Source: Rhizobium sp. Q54
Lineage (GTDB): Bacteria; Pseudomonadota; Alphaproteobacteria; Reyranellales; Reyranellaceae
NCBI GenBank assembly: GCA_945903635.1
Contig: CAMDOT010000028.1
Location: 1 to 40,149, forward strand
Length of the DNA stretch: 40,149 nt
Reading direction: 5' to 3'
The notes under the pieces were generated by a model. It did not search any database. It saw only the letters and a program-made list of their open reading frames with translations, and had not been told where the DNA came from. Positions within the stretch are counted from its first letter, which is position 1, and the number at the start of each line of letters is the position of its first letter. Positions 17,096 to 25,418 of the stretch are shown piece after piece. Made by a program: the position numbers and the translations under genes.

Positions 17096-18235
17096 GTGAC
17101 ACTACCGCTCGACGGAATTCGCGTGATCGAGGTGGGGCAGGCCCTGGCAGGGCCGCTTGCCGGTGTGCTGCTGGCCGATATGGGCGCCGACGTGATCAAG
17201 ATCGAAAAGCCCGAGGGCGACGATGCCCGTATCTGGGGCCCTCCGTTCGCCCACGACGGCGCCTCGCTCTATTTCCACAGCCAGAACCGCAACAAGCGTT
17301 CGGTCGTGCTCGACCTGAAACTGCCGGCGGACATCGAGGCGCTGAACAAGCTCTGCGAGGGCGCCGACATCCTGATCCAGAACCTGCGCCCCGGCGTGGT
17401 CGACGAGATCGGCATCGGCCCCGAGGCGATGCTGAAGCGCCACCCGAGACTGATCTACTGCTCGATCTGGGCCTTCGGCTACGAAGGGCCGCTGAAAATG
17501 AAGCCGGGCTTCGATCCACTGCTGCAGGCCTATGGCGGCATGATGAGCATCACCGGCCGGCCGGAGGATCCACCGACCTTCTGCGGCGCCTCGATCAACG
17601 ACAAGGCGACCGGCATGTTCTGCACCATCGGCGCGCTGGCGGCACTCCGCCTGCGCGACAAGACCGGCAAGGGCTGCCTGGTCGACACCTCGCTGTTCGA
17701 CTCGGCGGTGCATTGGGTCGAGGGCTCGGTGAACAACTACATCGCCAACGGCACGATCTCGCAGCGCCACGGTACAGGCAGCCCGGTGATCGTGCCCTAC
17801 CAGACCTTCGACACGGCCGACCATCATCCGATCTGCCTGGCGCCCGGAAACGACCGGCTATGGGCGCGCTGCGCGGCGGTGCTGGGGCGGCCCGACTGGG
17901 CGACCGATCACCGCTTCGCCAAGAGCGCCGAGCGCGTCGCCCACAAGACCGAGTTGCTGCCGATGATCGCGGCGACGCTCAAGCAGAACACGCGCGCGCA
18001 TTGGCTGGCGGCGATGGACAAGGCGGGGGTGCCGTGCGCGCCGGTGAATGACATCGGCGAGGTCGCGACCAGCGAGCAGTTGGCCGCGTCCAAACTGGTG
18101 CAGCAGCTCCCCGAGGGTGGGCCCAAGGTCGTCGGCCTGCCCATCACCTTCGACCACGTGCGTCCGCGCTCTGCCCGTCCCTCGCCCAAACTCGGCGAGC
18201 ATACGGCAGAGGTCTTGGGGCGGCCGGCGAAGTAA
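17096..18235 (+). CDS. CaiB/BaiF family (class III) CoA-transferase, second copy
   Basis: The 379-residue protein has the family N-terminus (GIRVIEVGQALAGPLAG, ADMGADVIKIE) and Asp169 in INDKATG at the catalytic position, the same number as in formyl-CoA transferase. NRNKRSVVLDLK and TGKGCLVDTSL are further family marks. The start is the GTG at 17096, preceded by GAGAGAGG; the open frame extends further upstream but lacks family sequence. It differs clearly from the first copy at 7180, so it is not a recent duplicate and probably serves another acid. Its promoter would lie in the 131-bp gap shared with the divergent amidohydrolase. Confidence 0.9.
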   Translation: MTLPLDGIRVIEVGQALAGPLAGVLLADMGADVIKIEKPEGDDARIWGPPFAHDGASLYFHSQNRNKRSVVLDLKLPADIEALNKLCEGADILIQNLRPGVVDEIGIGPEAMLKRHPRLIYCSIWAFGYEGPLKMKPGFDPLLQAYGGMMSITGRPEDPPTFCGASINDKATGMFCTIGALAALRLRDKTGKGCLVDTSLFDSAVHWVEGSVNNYIANGTISQRHGTGSPVIVPYQTFDTADHHPICLAPGNDRLWARCAAVLGRPDWATDHRFAKSAERVAHKTELLPMIAATLKQNTRAHWLAAMDKAGVPCAPVNDIGEVATSEQLAASKLVQQLPEGGPKVVGLPITFDHVRPRSARPSPKLGEHTAEVLGRPAK

Positions 18236-18324
18236 CGCGTCGGGAGGCTGCCCTCGCACCATCGCCTTCGTCGTGTAATATCGCAGCGCCTTTTCATGAC
18301 CTGCATCATGGGACGCTCGAACGT

Positions 18325-18696
18325 ATGCCAATCTATCTCGACATCTCCCGGATCGATCGCCTTGTTGTCATCTCCGCCCACGGCCACGTCGCGCCCGAAG
18401 AGATCGTCGCCAACCTCAAGGAAATAAAAGAAGAGAACGTGCTTCACTTCGGCAAGATCATCGACCTTACCCTCGCCCACTACGAACTTACGAAGGACCA
18501 GATCGAGAGCCTCGCGACAATGCTGCGAAGCCAGGCAGGCGACAAATCGAGAGGCCCACTCGCCTTCGTCATCGATCCGAAACGCGAAAGTTTCGCCAAT
18601 GCCTTTGCCGAAGCGACCAAGGGCGACCGGCCTGTGATGATCTTTCACACCATCCATGCCGCCCGCCAATGGCTAGGTCTTCAAAAGAAAACCTAA
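18325..18696 (+). CDS. Small STAS/SpoIIAA-like domain protein, hypothetical
   Basis: A 123-residue soluble protein. The pattern is a short beta hairpin (IYLDISRIDRLVVISAHGHV), a helix, HFGKIIDLTLAHYEL, a second helix, PLAFVIDP, then a helix and VMIFHTIHAARQWLGL. This resembles the small alpha/beta STAS- or SpoIIAA-like proteins common in alphaproteobacteria, whose C-terminus usually ends in a similar W-L-G. No enzymatic residues are evident. The ribosome binding site is weak. It lies between the CoA-transferase and the lasso-leader-like peptide gene, convergent with the latter. Function unknown. Confidence 0.7.
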   Translation: MPIYLDISRIDRLVVISAHGHVAPEEIVANLKEIKEENVLHFGKIIDLTLAHYELTKDQIESLATMLRSQAGDKSRGPLAFVIDPKRESFANAFAEATKGDRPVMIFHTIHAARQWLGLQKKT

Positions 18697-18729
18697 ATCA
18701 TTGCGGGAAGATGGGTCGGCGCGAATGGC

Positions 18730-18939
18730 TCAACCACCGGACAAATAGTTGCCGCCGCGCCCGGTCCGCCTTTTGTTCCCGGTTTTTGCGCCGTCCTGAG
18801 TTCCCTGACTAGACACCGACATGGTCATGTCTCTCAGAGAACCCAATCTGGCCAAGACAGGTTGCTGGTAAGGTCTCTTTGCTTGCGCTTGAAGCGAGCT
18901 CGAAGCAGCGTCCGCCTCATCCGGTAATTGTTCAGTCAT
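18730..18939 (-). CDS. Putative RiPP precursor with a complete lasso-peptide leader motif
   Basis: A 69-residue peptide with GGAAGG-like bases five nucleotides before its ATG at 18939. It contains the pattern Y-x2-P-x-L-x3-G-x5-T-x used by lasso peptide leaders: Tyr24, Pro27, Leu29, Gly33 and Thr39. If cleaved two residues after that Thr, the core is 29 residues beginning SVSSQGTQDG, and Asp49 falls at core position 9, a normal acceptor for the macrolactam. Ser at core position 1 is less usual than Gly. The core ends in a basic Gly-rich tail (NKRRTGRGG). No lasso cyclase, protease or RRE gene is in the window, so maturation is unproven. It is divergent from a fucosyltransferase-like gene 85 bp away. 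Confidence 0.7.
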   Translation of the reverse strand: MTEQLPDEADAASSSLQAQAKRPYQQPVLARLGSLRDMTMSVSSQGTQDGAKTGNKRRTGRGGNYLSGG

Positions 18940-19024
18940 CGCACCTTCCCGTCATCTACGGATACCCGGACCCACGTGAGAAGGATTGCATCAAGCGCTT
19001 TGTAGGTCAAAGGATCGAGGTCGG
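18940..19024. promoter_or_regulatory. 85-bp divergent promoter region between the RiPP-like gene and the glycosyltransferase-like gene
   Basis: The two genes are transcribed away from this short gap, which must hold both promoters and both ribosome binding sites (GGGAAGG leftward, GAGG rightward). The head-to-head arrangement suggests co-regulation. No clear operator was seen. Confidence 0.4.
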
Positions 19025-20056
19025 ATGATGCCAAAGCGGGATTTGCCGAGGTTTCTGGTCCGGGGCTTTCGTGGATTCGGGCTGCGCTTCGTGAAGAGCG
19101 CCATGAAGCTCGCCATTGGCCGGAAACCACTTTTCTATCCCCAGGACCTGTTTTTCCTCGCCTATCTTCGGCACCTCCTGGCACTCTCCCGGATGTGCAT
19201 CAGCAGCAAACTGGTCGATTACTCGAGCGAAGGCGGTGGTTCGCATGCGCTCTTGACGATGACCGTCATCGATTTTGCCCGGACCCTCGGTCTCGATTAT
19301 GCCCACACCCCCTTCATTGAAATCCATCACGCCGATCGGCCAAGGGAGGCGTGGCTTGCCGCCTGGGAGGGCCTCTTCAACTTCGGGGCGGGAGAAGCCC
19401 GAGCCGCGGACACCGATCGCGATGTCTTTTCGATAACCCCGACCAACTTCGATCCAATTCGTTCACTCTTTGGTGAGCTGCGCCCCTACAATGAGCATGA
19501 CACCCATTTGATTCCGCAATTCTCGCCCGAGATCGTGAAAGAGTTTCGACGCAAGTACTATTCAAACAAGTCGCCGCGCGAGAGCGCCAAGCTCACCGTT
19601 TGCGTTCATGTGCGCCGCTTCAATGCCGGCGACGACAACATCTCGTACATCGCCTCTTTCTCCAGAATGGGCCGGACCCTGGCCGATGTTCGAGCAATCC
19701 TGACAGAACAGCGCATCGACCATGTCGTCCGGATAGTCTCCCAGGGGCACGTCTCGGAGTTTCCGGAGAGCCTCCTGGCCGGGGCCGAGCTTCTCATCGA
19801 CGCCGATCCGATCCGGAGCCTGGAGGAACTGATTGAAGCCGATGTCCTCCTCTCGAGCAGAGGCAGCTTCAGCTATGTGGCGGGAGTGCTGTGCGACGGT
19901 ATCGTGATCTGCGAGCCGTTCTATCCGCCGCAGCGCGATTGGCTGGTCTGCGAAGCCGGCGGGGCATTCGATGCCAATGCTTTCACAAGACGACTAGATC
20001 AGACCGCCACCCGCGCCGGCGGCAGCGCCAGCCCCGCCACATCGACCCTCGTGTGA
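19025..20056 (+). CDS. Putative glycosyltransferase, fucosyltransferase-like
   Basis: A protein of about 343 residues. The C-terminal half shows a GT-B-like layout reminiscent of alpha-1,2/1,6-fucosyltransferases (GT11/NodZ type): VCVHVRRFNAGDD, where those enzymes have HVRRGD, then SLEELIEADVLLSSRGSFSYVAGVL, where they have a similar Ser-rich segment before a hydrophobic stretch. The N-terminus is basic, with hydrophobic patches but no clear signal peptide. Adjacent ATGs at 19025 and 19028 are both possible; GAGG lies four or seven bases upstream. The last ~19 codons overlap the end of the convergent SMP-30-like gene by 58 bp. The assignment rests on short motifs and is tentative. Confidence 0.6.
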   Translation: MMPKRDLPRFLVRGFRGFGLRFVKSAMKLAIGRKPLFYPQDLFFLAYLRHLLALSRMCISSKLVDYSSEGGGSHALLTMTVIDFARTLGLDYAHTPFIEIHHADRPREAWLAAWEGLFNFGAGEARAADTDRDVFSITPTNFDPIRSLFGELRPYNEHDTHLIPQFSPEIVKEFRRKYYSNKSPRESAKLTVCVHVRRFNAGDDNISYIASFSRMGRTLADVRAILTEQRIDHVVRIVSQGHVSEFPESLLAGAELLIDADPIRSLEELIEADVLLSSRGSFSYVAGVLCDGIVICEPFYPPQRDWLVCEAGGAFDANAFTRRLDQTATRAGGSASPATSTLV

Positions 20057-20847
20057 AAGATGCTGCCGCAGTTTTCGTGCGGGCCGCCGCGTGAGCCAGT
20101 GACGATGTAGAGGTCACGCAGGTCGTCGCCGGCAAAGCAGAGGCTGGTGACCATCGGCAGCGGCACCGCGATGTCGTGGCGATACGTACCGTCGGCATCG
20201 AACACCGCGACACGTCCGCCATGGGCATCGGCCACCCAGACCGACCCGTCACTCGCCACCTTGAGGCCATCGGGAACACGGTCGTCGCCCAGCGATGCGA
20301 ACTTGCGCCACGGACCGACCGAACCATCCTCCTTCACGTCGTAGGCCCGCACCAGCGGCGCGCGGGCATCGCTGTGATAGAGGCGCCTGCCGTCGGGCGA
20401 GAAGCCGAGGCCGTTGGTGAGCATCACGCCGTCCGACAGGGTGCGCATCGTGCCGTCCAGATCGATGACATGCAGATATCCGGGCCTGGGCGCCTCGCCA
20501 CCGAACACGCGGTAGGCAAGCGAGCCGACATAGATGCGGCCCGCGCGATCGGCCGTGAGGTCGTTGAAGCCGGTCGCGCCGGGAATGGCGTCGAGCGACA
20601 GCAAAGTGCGTGTCGAACCGTTGTCCAGAGACACGCAGGCGATGTCGCGTCCGCCCACCACCAGCCCGCCCTTCTCATGCAGCGCCATGCCACCGATACC
20701 GCGCCGCTTCGGCACAACCAGCGACACGGCACCGGCGCGGTCCAGCAGATGAACGCCACCGTTGATGACGTCGCTGAAATAGAGTCCGCGGGCCGGATCC
20801 CAGACCGGACCTTCGATCAGGCCGTAACCGGTGGCTACCTGTTGCAT
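19999..20847 (-). CDS. SMP-30/gluconolactonase/LRE-family protein
   Basis: A six-bladed beta-propeller of about 282 residues. Metal-binding signatures are present in order: EGPVWDPA near the N-terminus (Glu), FNDLTADRAGRIYVG, TNGLGFSPDG (Asn) and VPDGLKVASDG (Asp). Family members hydrolyse lactones such as gluconolactone using calcium or zinc. I prefer the ATG at 20847 with GGGAG five bases upstream; an in-frame ATG at 20859 is an alternative. It begins 12-24 bp after the RND pump gene and is probably the third gene of that transcript, an unusual partner for an efflux system. No signal peptide is evident. Confidence 0.87.
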   Translation of the reverse strand: MQQVATGYGLIEGPVWDPARGLYFSDVINGGVHLLDRAGAVSLVVPKRRGIGGMALHEKGGLVVGGRDIACVSLDNGSTRTLLSLDAIPGATGFNDLTADRAGRIYVGSLAYRVFGGEAPRPGYLHVIDLDGTMRTLSDGVMLTNGLGFSPDGRRLYHSDARAPLVRAYDVKEDGSVGPWRKFASLGDDRVPDGLKVASDGSVWVADAHGGRVAVFDADGTYRHDIAVPLPMVTSLCFAGDDLRDLYIVTGSRGGPHENCGSIFHTRVDVAGLALPPARVAV

Positions 20848-20870
20848 GGCGTCTCCCATCAGGCGTTGCG

Positions 20871-23800
20871 CTAGCCTCCGCTTTTCACTTCGGAAGCTTC
20901 GGCTGCCGGCTTCACCGATCTTTTGCGCATCAGCAGGCTGAAGAACAGCGGCACGAACAGGATGGCGACGAAGGTCGCGGCGATCATGCCGCCGATCACG
21001 CCCGTGCCGATCGAATGGCGGCTGGCGGAGCCCGCGCCGGTGCTGATGGCGAGCGGCAGAACGCCCAGGATGAAGGCGAGCGAGGTCATGATAATCGGAC
21101 GGAAGCGCAGACGCGCCGCTTCCATGGCGGCATCGTAGGCAGACAGGCCCTGCTGATAGCGCTGTGAAGCGAACTCCACGATCAGAATGGCGTTCTTCGC
21201 CGCCAGGCCGATCAAGGTCACCAGGCCGATTTGGAAGTAGACGTCGTTGTCCAGGCCGCGCAGCCAGATGGCGACCAGGGCGCCCAGGACGGCGAATGGC
21301 ACCGCGGTGAGGACGGCGAGCGGCAGCGACCAGCGCTCGTACTGCGCGGCCAGGATCAGGAACACCATGACCAGGCCGAACAGGAAACCCAGCGACCCCG
21401 TGCCCGCCGTGGCCAGCTCCTGGTAGGCCGAGCCCGTCCAGCCGATGCTGAAGTCGCTGGAAAGCGTCGTGGCCACGACCTGCTGCATGGCGGCGATCGC
21501 CTGGCCCGACGAGTAGCCAGGCGCCGGGCTGCCGATGATCTTGGCCGCCGGGAAGATGTTGAAGCGATCGACCGTGTCGGGCCCCAGGATACGGGTGAAG
21601 GTCACCAGCTCATTGAGCGGCACCATGGCACCACCGTCGGCGCGCACGAAGACGTGGCGCAGATCGTCCGGCTTCTCGCGGAAGTCCGCCTCAGACGACA
21701 GGCTGACGCGATAGGTCCGCCCGAACAGCGAGAAGTCGTTGACGTAGAGACTACCGAACGAACTCTGCATCGTCTCGAAGATGGTGTTGATCGGGATGCC
21801 GAGCGCCCGCGCCTTCTGGCGATCGACGTCGGTGCGATACTGCGGCACGGCGGTAGTGAAGGTGGTCGAAACCCCGCGCAACTCGGCCCGCTGGTTGGCC
21901 GCCAGCACCACCTTCTGCGCCGCCTCCGAGAGGCCGTTCAGCGAACCGCCCGACCGGTCCTGCAGGAACATTTCGAAGCCGCCGGTGACGCTGATGCCCT
22001 GGATCGGCGGCGGATTGAAGCCGATCACCACGCCGTCTCGGAAGTTGGCGTTGATGGCGCCGATCGCCGGCGCCACGTTGCGTGCATCCTGGCTCGGCTC
22101 CTTGCGCTCCGACCAATCCTTCAGCGTGACGAAGGAGATGCCGGAATTGGACTTGAGTGCCCGCGACAGGAGATCGAAACCGGAGAAGGTGACGACGTTG
22201 GCGACCGCCGGGTTCTTCTGAAGTGCCTCGGTGGCCTTGGCCGTGACCTCGCGCGTGCGCGAGATCGCGGCCGCCGGCGGCAGCACCGTCACGACGAAGA
22301 CATAGCCCTGATCCTCGGCCGGCACGAGACTGCCGGGGATGCGCTGGAACAGGACAAACACCAGGCCCAGCACGATGACGAAGCCCGTGACGCCGATGAC
22401 CGCGCGGCGCAGCAGGAAACTGACACCACCGGTGTAACGCGCCGTTACCCACGCAAAGCCGCGGTTGAACTTCCTAAAAAACCAGGCCGGGTCGCCATGC
22501 ACGGGCTGCAGGATCAGCGCGGCAAGCGCCGGCGTCAGCGTGAGCGCCACGATGCCGGAGATCACGACCGAGACGGCGATGGTGACGGCGAACTGGCGGT
22601 AAAGCTCGCCTGCCAGGCCACCGAGGAACGACACGGGAATGAACACCGCGCAGAGGACCAGGACGATGGCGATGACCGGGCCCGTGACCTCTTGCATCGC
22701 CTGAAGCGCTGCCTCGCGCGGCGACTTGCCTTGCGTCGACATGATGCGTTCGACGTTCTCCAGCACGACGATGGCGTCGTCGACGACGATGCCGATGGCG
22801 AGAACCAGCCCGAACAGCGTCAGCAGGTTGATCGAGAAGCCCAGCACGTACATGCCGGCAAAGGTGCCGATGATCGACACCGGGATGGCGACAACCGGGA
22901 TGATCATCGCCCGGACGTTCTGCAGAAACAGGAAGACCACCAGCACGACCAGCGCGATCGCCTCGACGAAGGTGATCGCGACCTCCTCGATCGAGACCTC
23001 GACAAAGCGCGTGGTGTCGAAGGGAATGTCGTAGCGCAGGCCCACCGGGAAACGCTTGGAGATGCGCTCCATCGTCTCCCTGACCGTCGCCGCGACCTGC
23101 AGCGCGTTTGCGCCGGGCTGTAGGTAGACGGCAATGGGGACAGCCGGCGAACCGTTGAAGGTGCCGGAAAAACCATACTGAAGCGCCCCCAGCTCGACGC
23201 GGGCCACGTCCTTCAACCGCAGGGCGCCGCCGTTCTCCTCGGAGCGGATGATAATGTCCTCGAACTGGGTGCGGTCGACCAGCCGGGGTGGCGTCGTCAC
23301 CGAATAGGTGAAGACCTGCGGCTTGTTCATCGGCTCCTCGCCGAAACGACCGGCGGCGAACTGCTGGTTCTGCTCGCGCACTACGGCGGCGATGTCGGCG
23401 GGCGTGAGGTTGTACTGGGCCACCTTGTCGGGTCTGAGCCAGATTCGCATCGAATAGTCCGACGCGCCGAACAGCGAGGCATCGCCGACGCCCGGCAGGC
23501 GGCGGATTTCGTCGAGCACATTCACCAGCGCGTAGTTGCTGATGTAGATCGTGTCGTAGCGGTTGCCCGGCGACGACATGGTCAGCACCTGCAGGATCGA
23601 CGTCGACCGCTTCTGCACGACCAGGCCCTGGCGGCTCACCTCGCTCGGCAACAGCGGCAGCGCGCGCTGAACGCGGTTGTTTACGTTGATGGCGTTCTGG
23701 TCGGGATTGGTGCCGATCTCGAAGGTCACCGTGAGGTTCATCGTGCCCGAGCCGGTCGAAGTCGACTGCATGTAGATCATGCGCTCGACGCCGTTGATCT

Positions 23801-24005
23801 GCTGCTCGAGCGGTGCCGCGACGGTGGCGGCAATGTTCTCGGCAGTGGCGCCTGGGTAGGTCGCCGAGATCACGACTTCGGGCGGAACGATCTGCGGATA
23901 CTGCGAAATCGGCAAGACCCGCATCGCGACCAGCCCCGCCAGCACGATCACGATCGACAGCACCGACGCGAAGACCGGCCGGTCGATGAAGAACTTGGAA
24001 ATCAT
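20871..24005 (-). CDS. RND efflux transporter permease, hydrophobe/amphiphile (HAE1) family
   Basis: The 1,044-residue length is normal for AcrB/MexB-type pumps. It starts [18 protein letters not shown], the standard first transmembrane helix, and continues with [14 protein letters not shown] and the porter-domain TYPGA. The proton-relay aspartates are present in [16 protein letters not shown] (about residue 405), and the partner lysine in [14 protein letters not shown]. The pump would export lipophilic compounds across the envelope by proton antiport, with the adaptor encoded upstream. The frame stays open upstream to 24236, but that part overlaps the adaptor gene and lacks homology, so the ATG at 24005 is used. 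No outer-membrane channel gene is in the window. Confidence 0.95.
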   Translation of the reverse strand: MISKFFIDRPVFASVLSIVIVLAGLVAMRVLPISQYPQIVPPEVVISATYPGATAENIAATVAAPLEQQINGVERMIYMQSTSTGSGTMNLTVTFEIGTNPDQNAINVNNRVQRALPLLPSEVSRQGLVVQKRSTSILQVLTMSSPGNRYDTIYISNYALVNVLDEIRRLPGVGDASLFGASDYSMRIWLRPDKVAQYNLTPADIAAVVREQNQQFAAGRFGEEPMNKPQVFTYSVTTPPRLVDRTQFEDIIIRSEENGGALRLKDVARVELGALQYGFSGTFNGSPAVPIAVYLQPGANALQVAATVRETMERISKRFPVGLRYDIPFDTTRFVEVSIEEVAITFVEAIALVVLVVFLFLQNVRAMIIPVVAIPVSIIGTFAGMYVLGFSINLLTLFGLVLAIGIVVDDAIVVLENVERIMSTQGKSPREAALQAMQEVTGPVIAIVLVLCAVFIPVSFLGGLAGELYRQFAVTIAVSVVISGIVALTLTPALAALILQPVHGDPAWFFRKFNRGFAWVTARYTGGVSFLLRRAVIGVTGFVIVLGLVFVLFQRIPGSLVPAEDQGYVFVVTVLPPAAAISRTREVTAKATEALQKNPAVANVVTFSGFDLLSRALKSNSGISFVTLKDWSERKEPSQDARNVAPAIGAINANFRDGVVIGFNPPPIQGISVTGGFEMFLQDRSGGSLNGLSEAAQKVVLAANQRAELRGVSTTFTTAVPQYRTDVDRQKARALGIPINTIFETMQSSFGSLYVNDFSLFGRTYRVSLSSEADFREKPDDLRHVFVRADGGAMVPLNELVTFTRILGPDTVDRFNIFPAAKIIGSPAPGYSSGQAIAAMQQVVATTLSSDFSIGWTGSAYQELATAGTGSLGFLFGLVMVFLILAAQYERWSLPLAVLTAVPFAVLGALVAIWLRGLDNDVYFQIGLVTLIGLAAKNAILIVEFASQRYQQGLSAYDAAMEAARLRFRPIIMTSLAFILGVLPLAISTGAGSASRHSIGTGVIGGMIAATFVAILFVPLFFSLLMRKRSVKPAAEASEVKSGG

Positions 24006-24015
24006 AAGGGCGAGT

Positions 24016-25209
24016 TCACGGCTTGGCGCCGGCGGCGGGCGTGGTGGTGGCCGACGCCGGTCGAACGAAAGGCACCGGCCGGACGACATTGCCCGGCCTG
24101 ACCCGGATAACGCCATCGACCACGATCCGGTCACCCGACTGGAGGCCCTTGCGAACGATCCAGCCGTCATCCAGTTCGCGCGCGAGACGAACCTGTCTTG
24201 CACGGGCGACGTTGTCGGGCTCGATGAGATAGACAAAGGCGCCGAGCGGCCCTTGCGAGATCGCGGCCTTGGGCACCACGATGGCGTCGGGCATGGTGAT
24301 GCCCGTCATGTTCACGCGCACGAACTGGCCCGGCAACAGGCCACCCTCGTGGTTGGGGAAGACGGCGCGGACCAGGATCGTTCCGGTCCTTGGATCGACG
24401 GTGCGCGAGCGCGTATCGACCGTGCCGAGCTGCGGGTAGACCGAACCGTCGCCGAACTGCAGCTCGACCTTGACGTCGTCCGAATTGAAAAGGGTTTCGC
24501 GCGACTTGTTGATCTCCTGCAGGGCGCGCAGTTCGCTGTCCGTGAAAGTGAAATTCACGTAGGCGGGATCGAGCTGCGTGATCGTGGTCAACAGGGTCTG
24601 CTGGGCCTGCACCAGCGTGCCTTCCGGTGGCGAGACGATGCTGGTGGGACCGGTCACCGGCGCCTTGATGACGGTGTATTCGAGGTTCAGCTTGGCCGTA
24701 TCGACGTCGGCCTGGGTCGACTGGATCGTGGCACGGGCCTGGTCGCGGGCGGCGATGGCGTCCTCCAGCGATTTCTGCGCCGAGACCTTCTGGGTCACGA
24801 GTCCTTCGACGCGCTTATAATTTTCCTCGGTCTGCGTGAGCGTGGCCTTGGCCTGCGCCGCCTGCGCCTGCGCGCGCGACAACGCCGCCTCGTAGGACCT
24901 GGGATCGATTCGGAACAGCACGTCGCCCAGAGTGACGATCGCGCCTTCATTGAACTCGCGCTTGAGAAGGATTCCGCTCACCTGGGAGCGAATCTCAACG
25001 ACGCGAAATCCGGCGACCCGCCCGGCGAACTGGAGCGGCAGGGGCACATCGGCTGCCGTCAGCGTGACGATCCCGACTTCGGGCGGCAGCGGCACGACGG
25101 CAGCGGCCGGCCGCGATGCAGGCCGGGTCCACCAATAAGCCCCTGCGCCCAGGAGCGCCGCGATCACACACACCGCAACGATGCGCCCGCCCCAGGCTCG
25201 CGCCGCCAT
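24016..25209 (-). CDS. RND efflux periplasmic adaptor (membrane fusion protein)
   Basis: A 397-residue AcrA/MexA-like protein. A hydrophobic N-terminal segment (about residues 9-25, no lipobox Cys) anchors it in the inner membrane. The lipoyl-like half-motif reads [18 protein letters not shown], the Ala/Gln-rich coiled-coil hairpin spans about 105-170, and [10 protein letters not shown] returns to the lipoyl domain. A beta-barrel and membrane-proximal domain follow, with [10 protein letters not shown]. The ATG at 25209 has GGGAG nine bases upstream; an upstream TTG at 25218 is less likely. The pump gene starts 10 bp after its stop, confirming an operon. The Ala/Pro-rich tail is unstructured. 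Confidence 0.93.
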   Translation of the reverse strand: MAARAWGGRIVAVCVIAALLGAGAYWWTRPASRPAAAVVPLPPEVGIVTLTAADVPLPLQFAGRVAGFRVVEIRSQVSGILLKREFNEGAIVTLGDVLFRIDPRSYEAALSRAQAQAAQAKATLTQTEENYKRVEGLVTQKVSAQKSLEDAIAARDQARATIQSTQADVDTAKLNLEYTVIKAPVTGPTSIVSPPEGTLVQAQQTLLTTITQLDPAYVNFTFTDSELRALQEINKSRETLFNSDDVKVELQFGDGSVYPQLGTVDTRSRTVDPRTGTILVRAVFPNHEGGLLPGQFVRVNMTGITMPDAIVVPKAAISQGPLGAFVYLIEPDNVARARQVRLARELDDGWIVRKGLQSGDRIVVDGVIRVRPGNVVRPVPFVRPASATTTPAAGAKP

Positions 25210-25364
25210 GAATCTCAACTCCCAGGTTCGGGCGGCCGCTTCGGGTCACGCCGAAAAATAAGTCCTTGCTGACTTACCATAGACGCCAGCTGGCCGTCCT
25301 CCCTCCGCATGACGGCCGCCGGAGCCTGAAGTCCCCACATGGCGCTTGATCTTGCGGGCGCGAC

Positions 25365-25403
25365 CCGTTCTGATTGTGAGGTAAAGCCTCATTCCCCGAA
25401 CGG
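25365..25403 (+). promoter_or_regulatory. Candidate 5' leader hairpin upstream of the molybdopterin-subunit gene
   Basis: CCGTTC (25365-25370) pairs with GAACGG (25398-25403), enclosing an inner TGAGG/CCTCA stem (25377-25381 with 25387-25391). The 3' arm ends at the AGGA ribosome binding site, 15 bases before the ATG at 25419, so folding could influence translation. This is a structural prediction by eye only; it could equally be a binding site in the shared promoter region with the divergent RND adaptor. Confidence 0.3.
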
Positions 25404-25418
25404 ACAGGACCATTCACC

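Noticed and set aside
15711..17099. 462-codon rightward open frame
   Set aside because: It is antisense to the amidohydrolase with its conserved metal motifs; a typical high-GC shadow.
18936..19184. Leftward 82-codon frame overlapping the RiPP-like start by four bases
   Set aside because: The ATGA overlap is attractive, but it is antisense to the glycosyltransferase-like gene and its composition shows no family or ribosome binding site.
21231..23123. 630-codon rightward open frame
   Set aside because: It is antisense to the RND pump, which has full-length homology features; the translation is Arg/His/Asp-rich shadow sequence.
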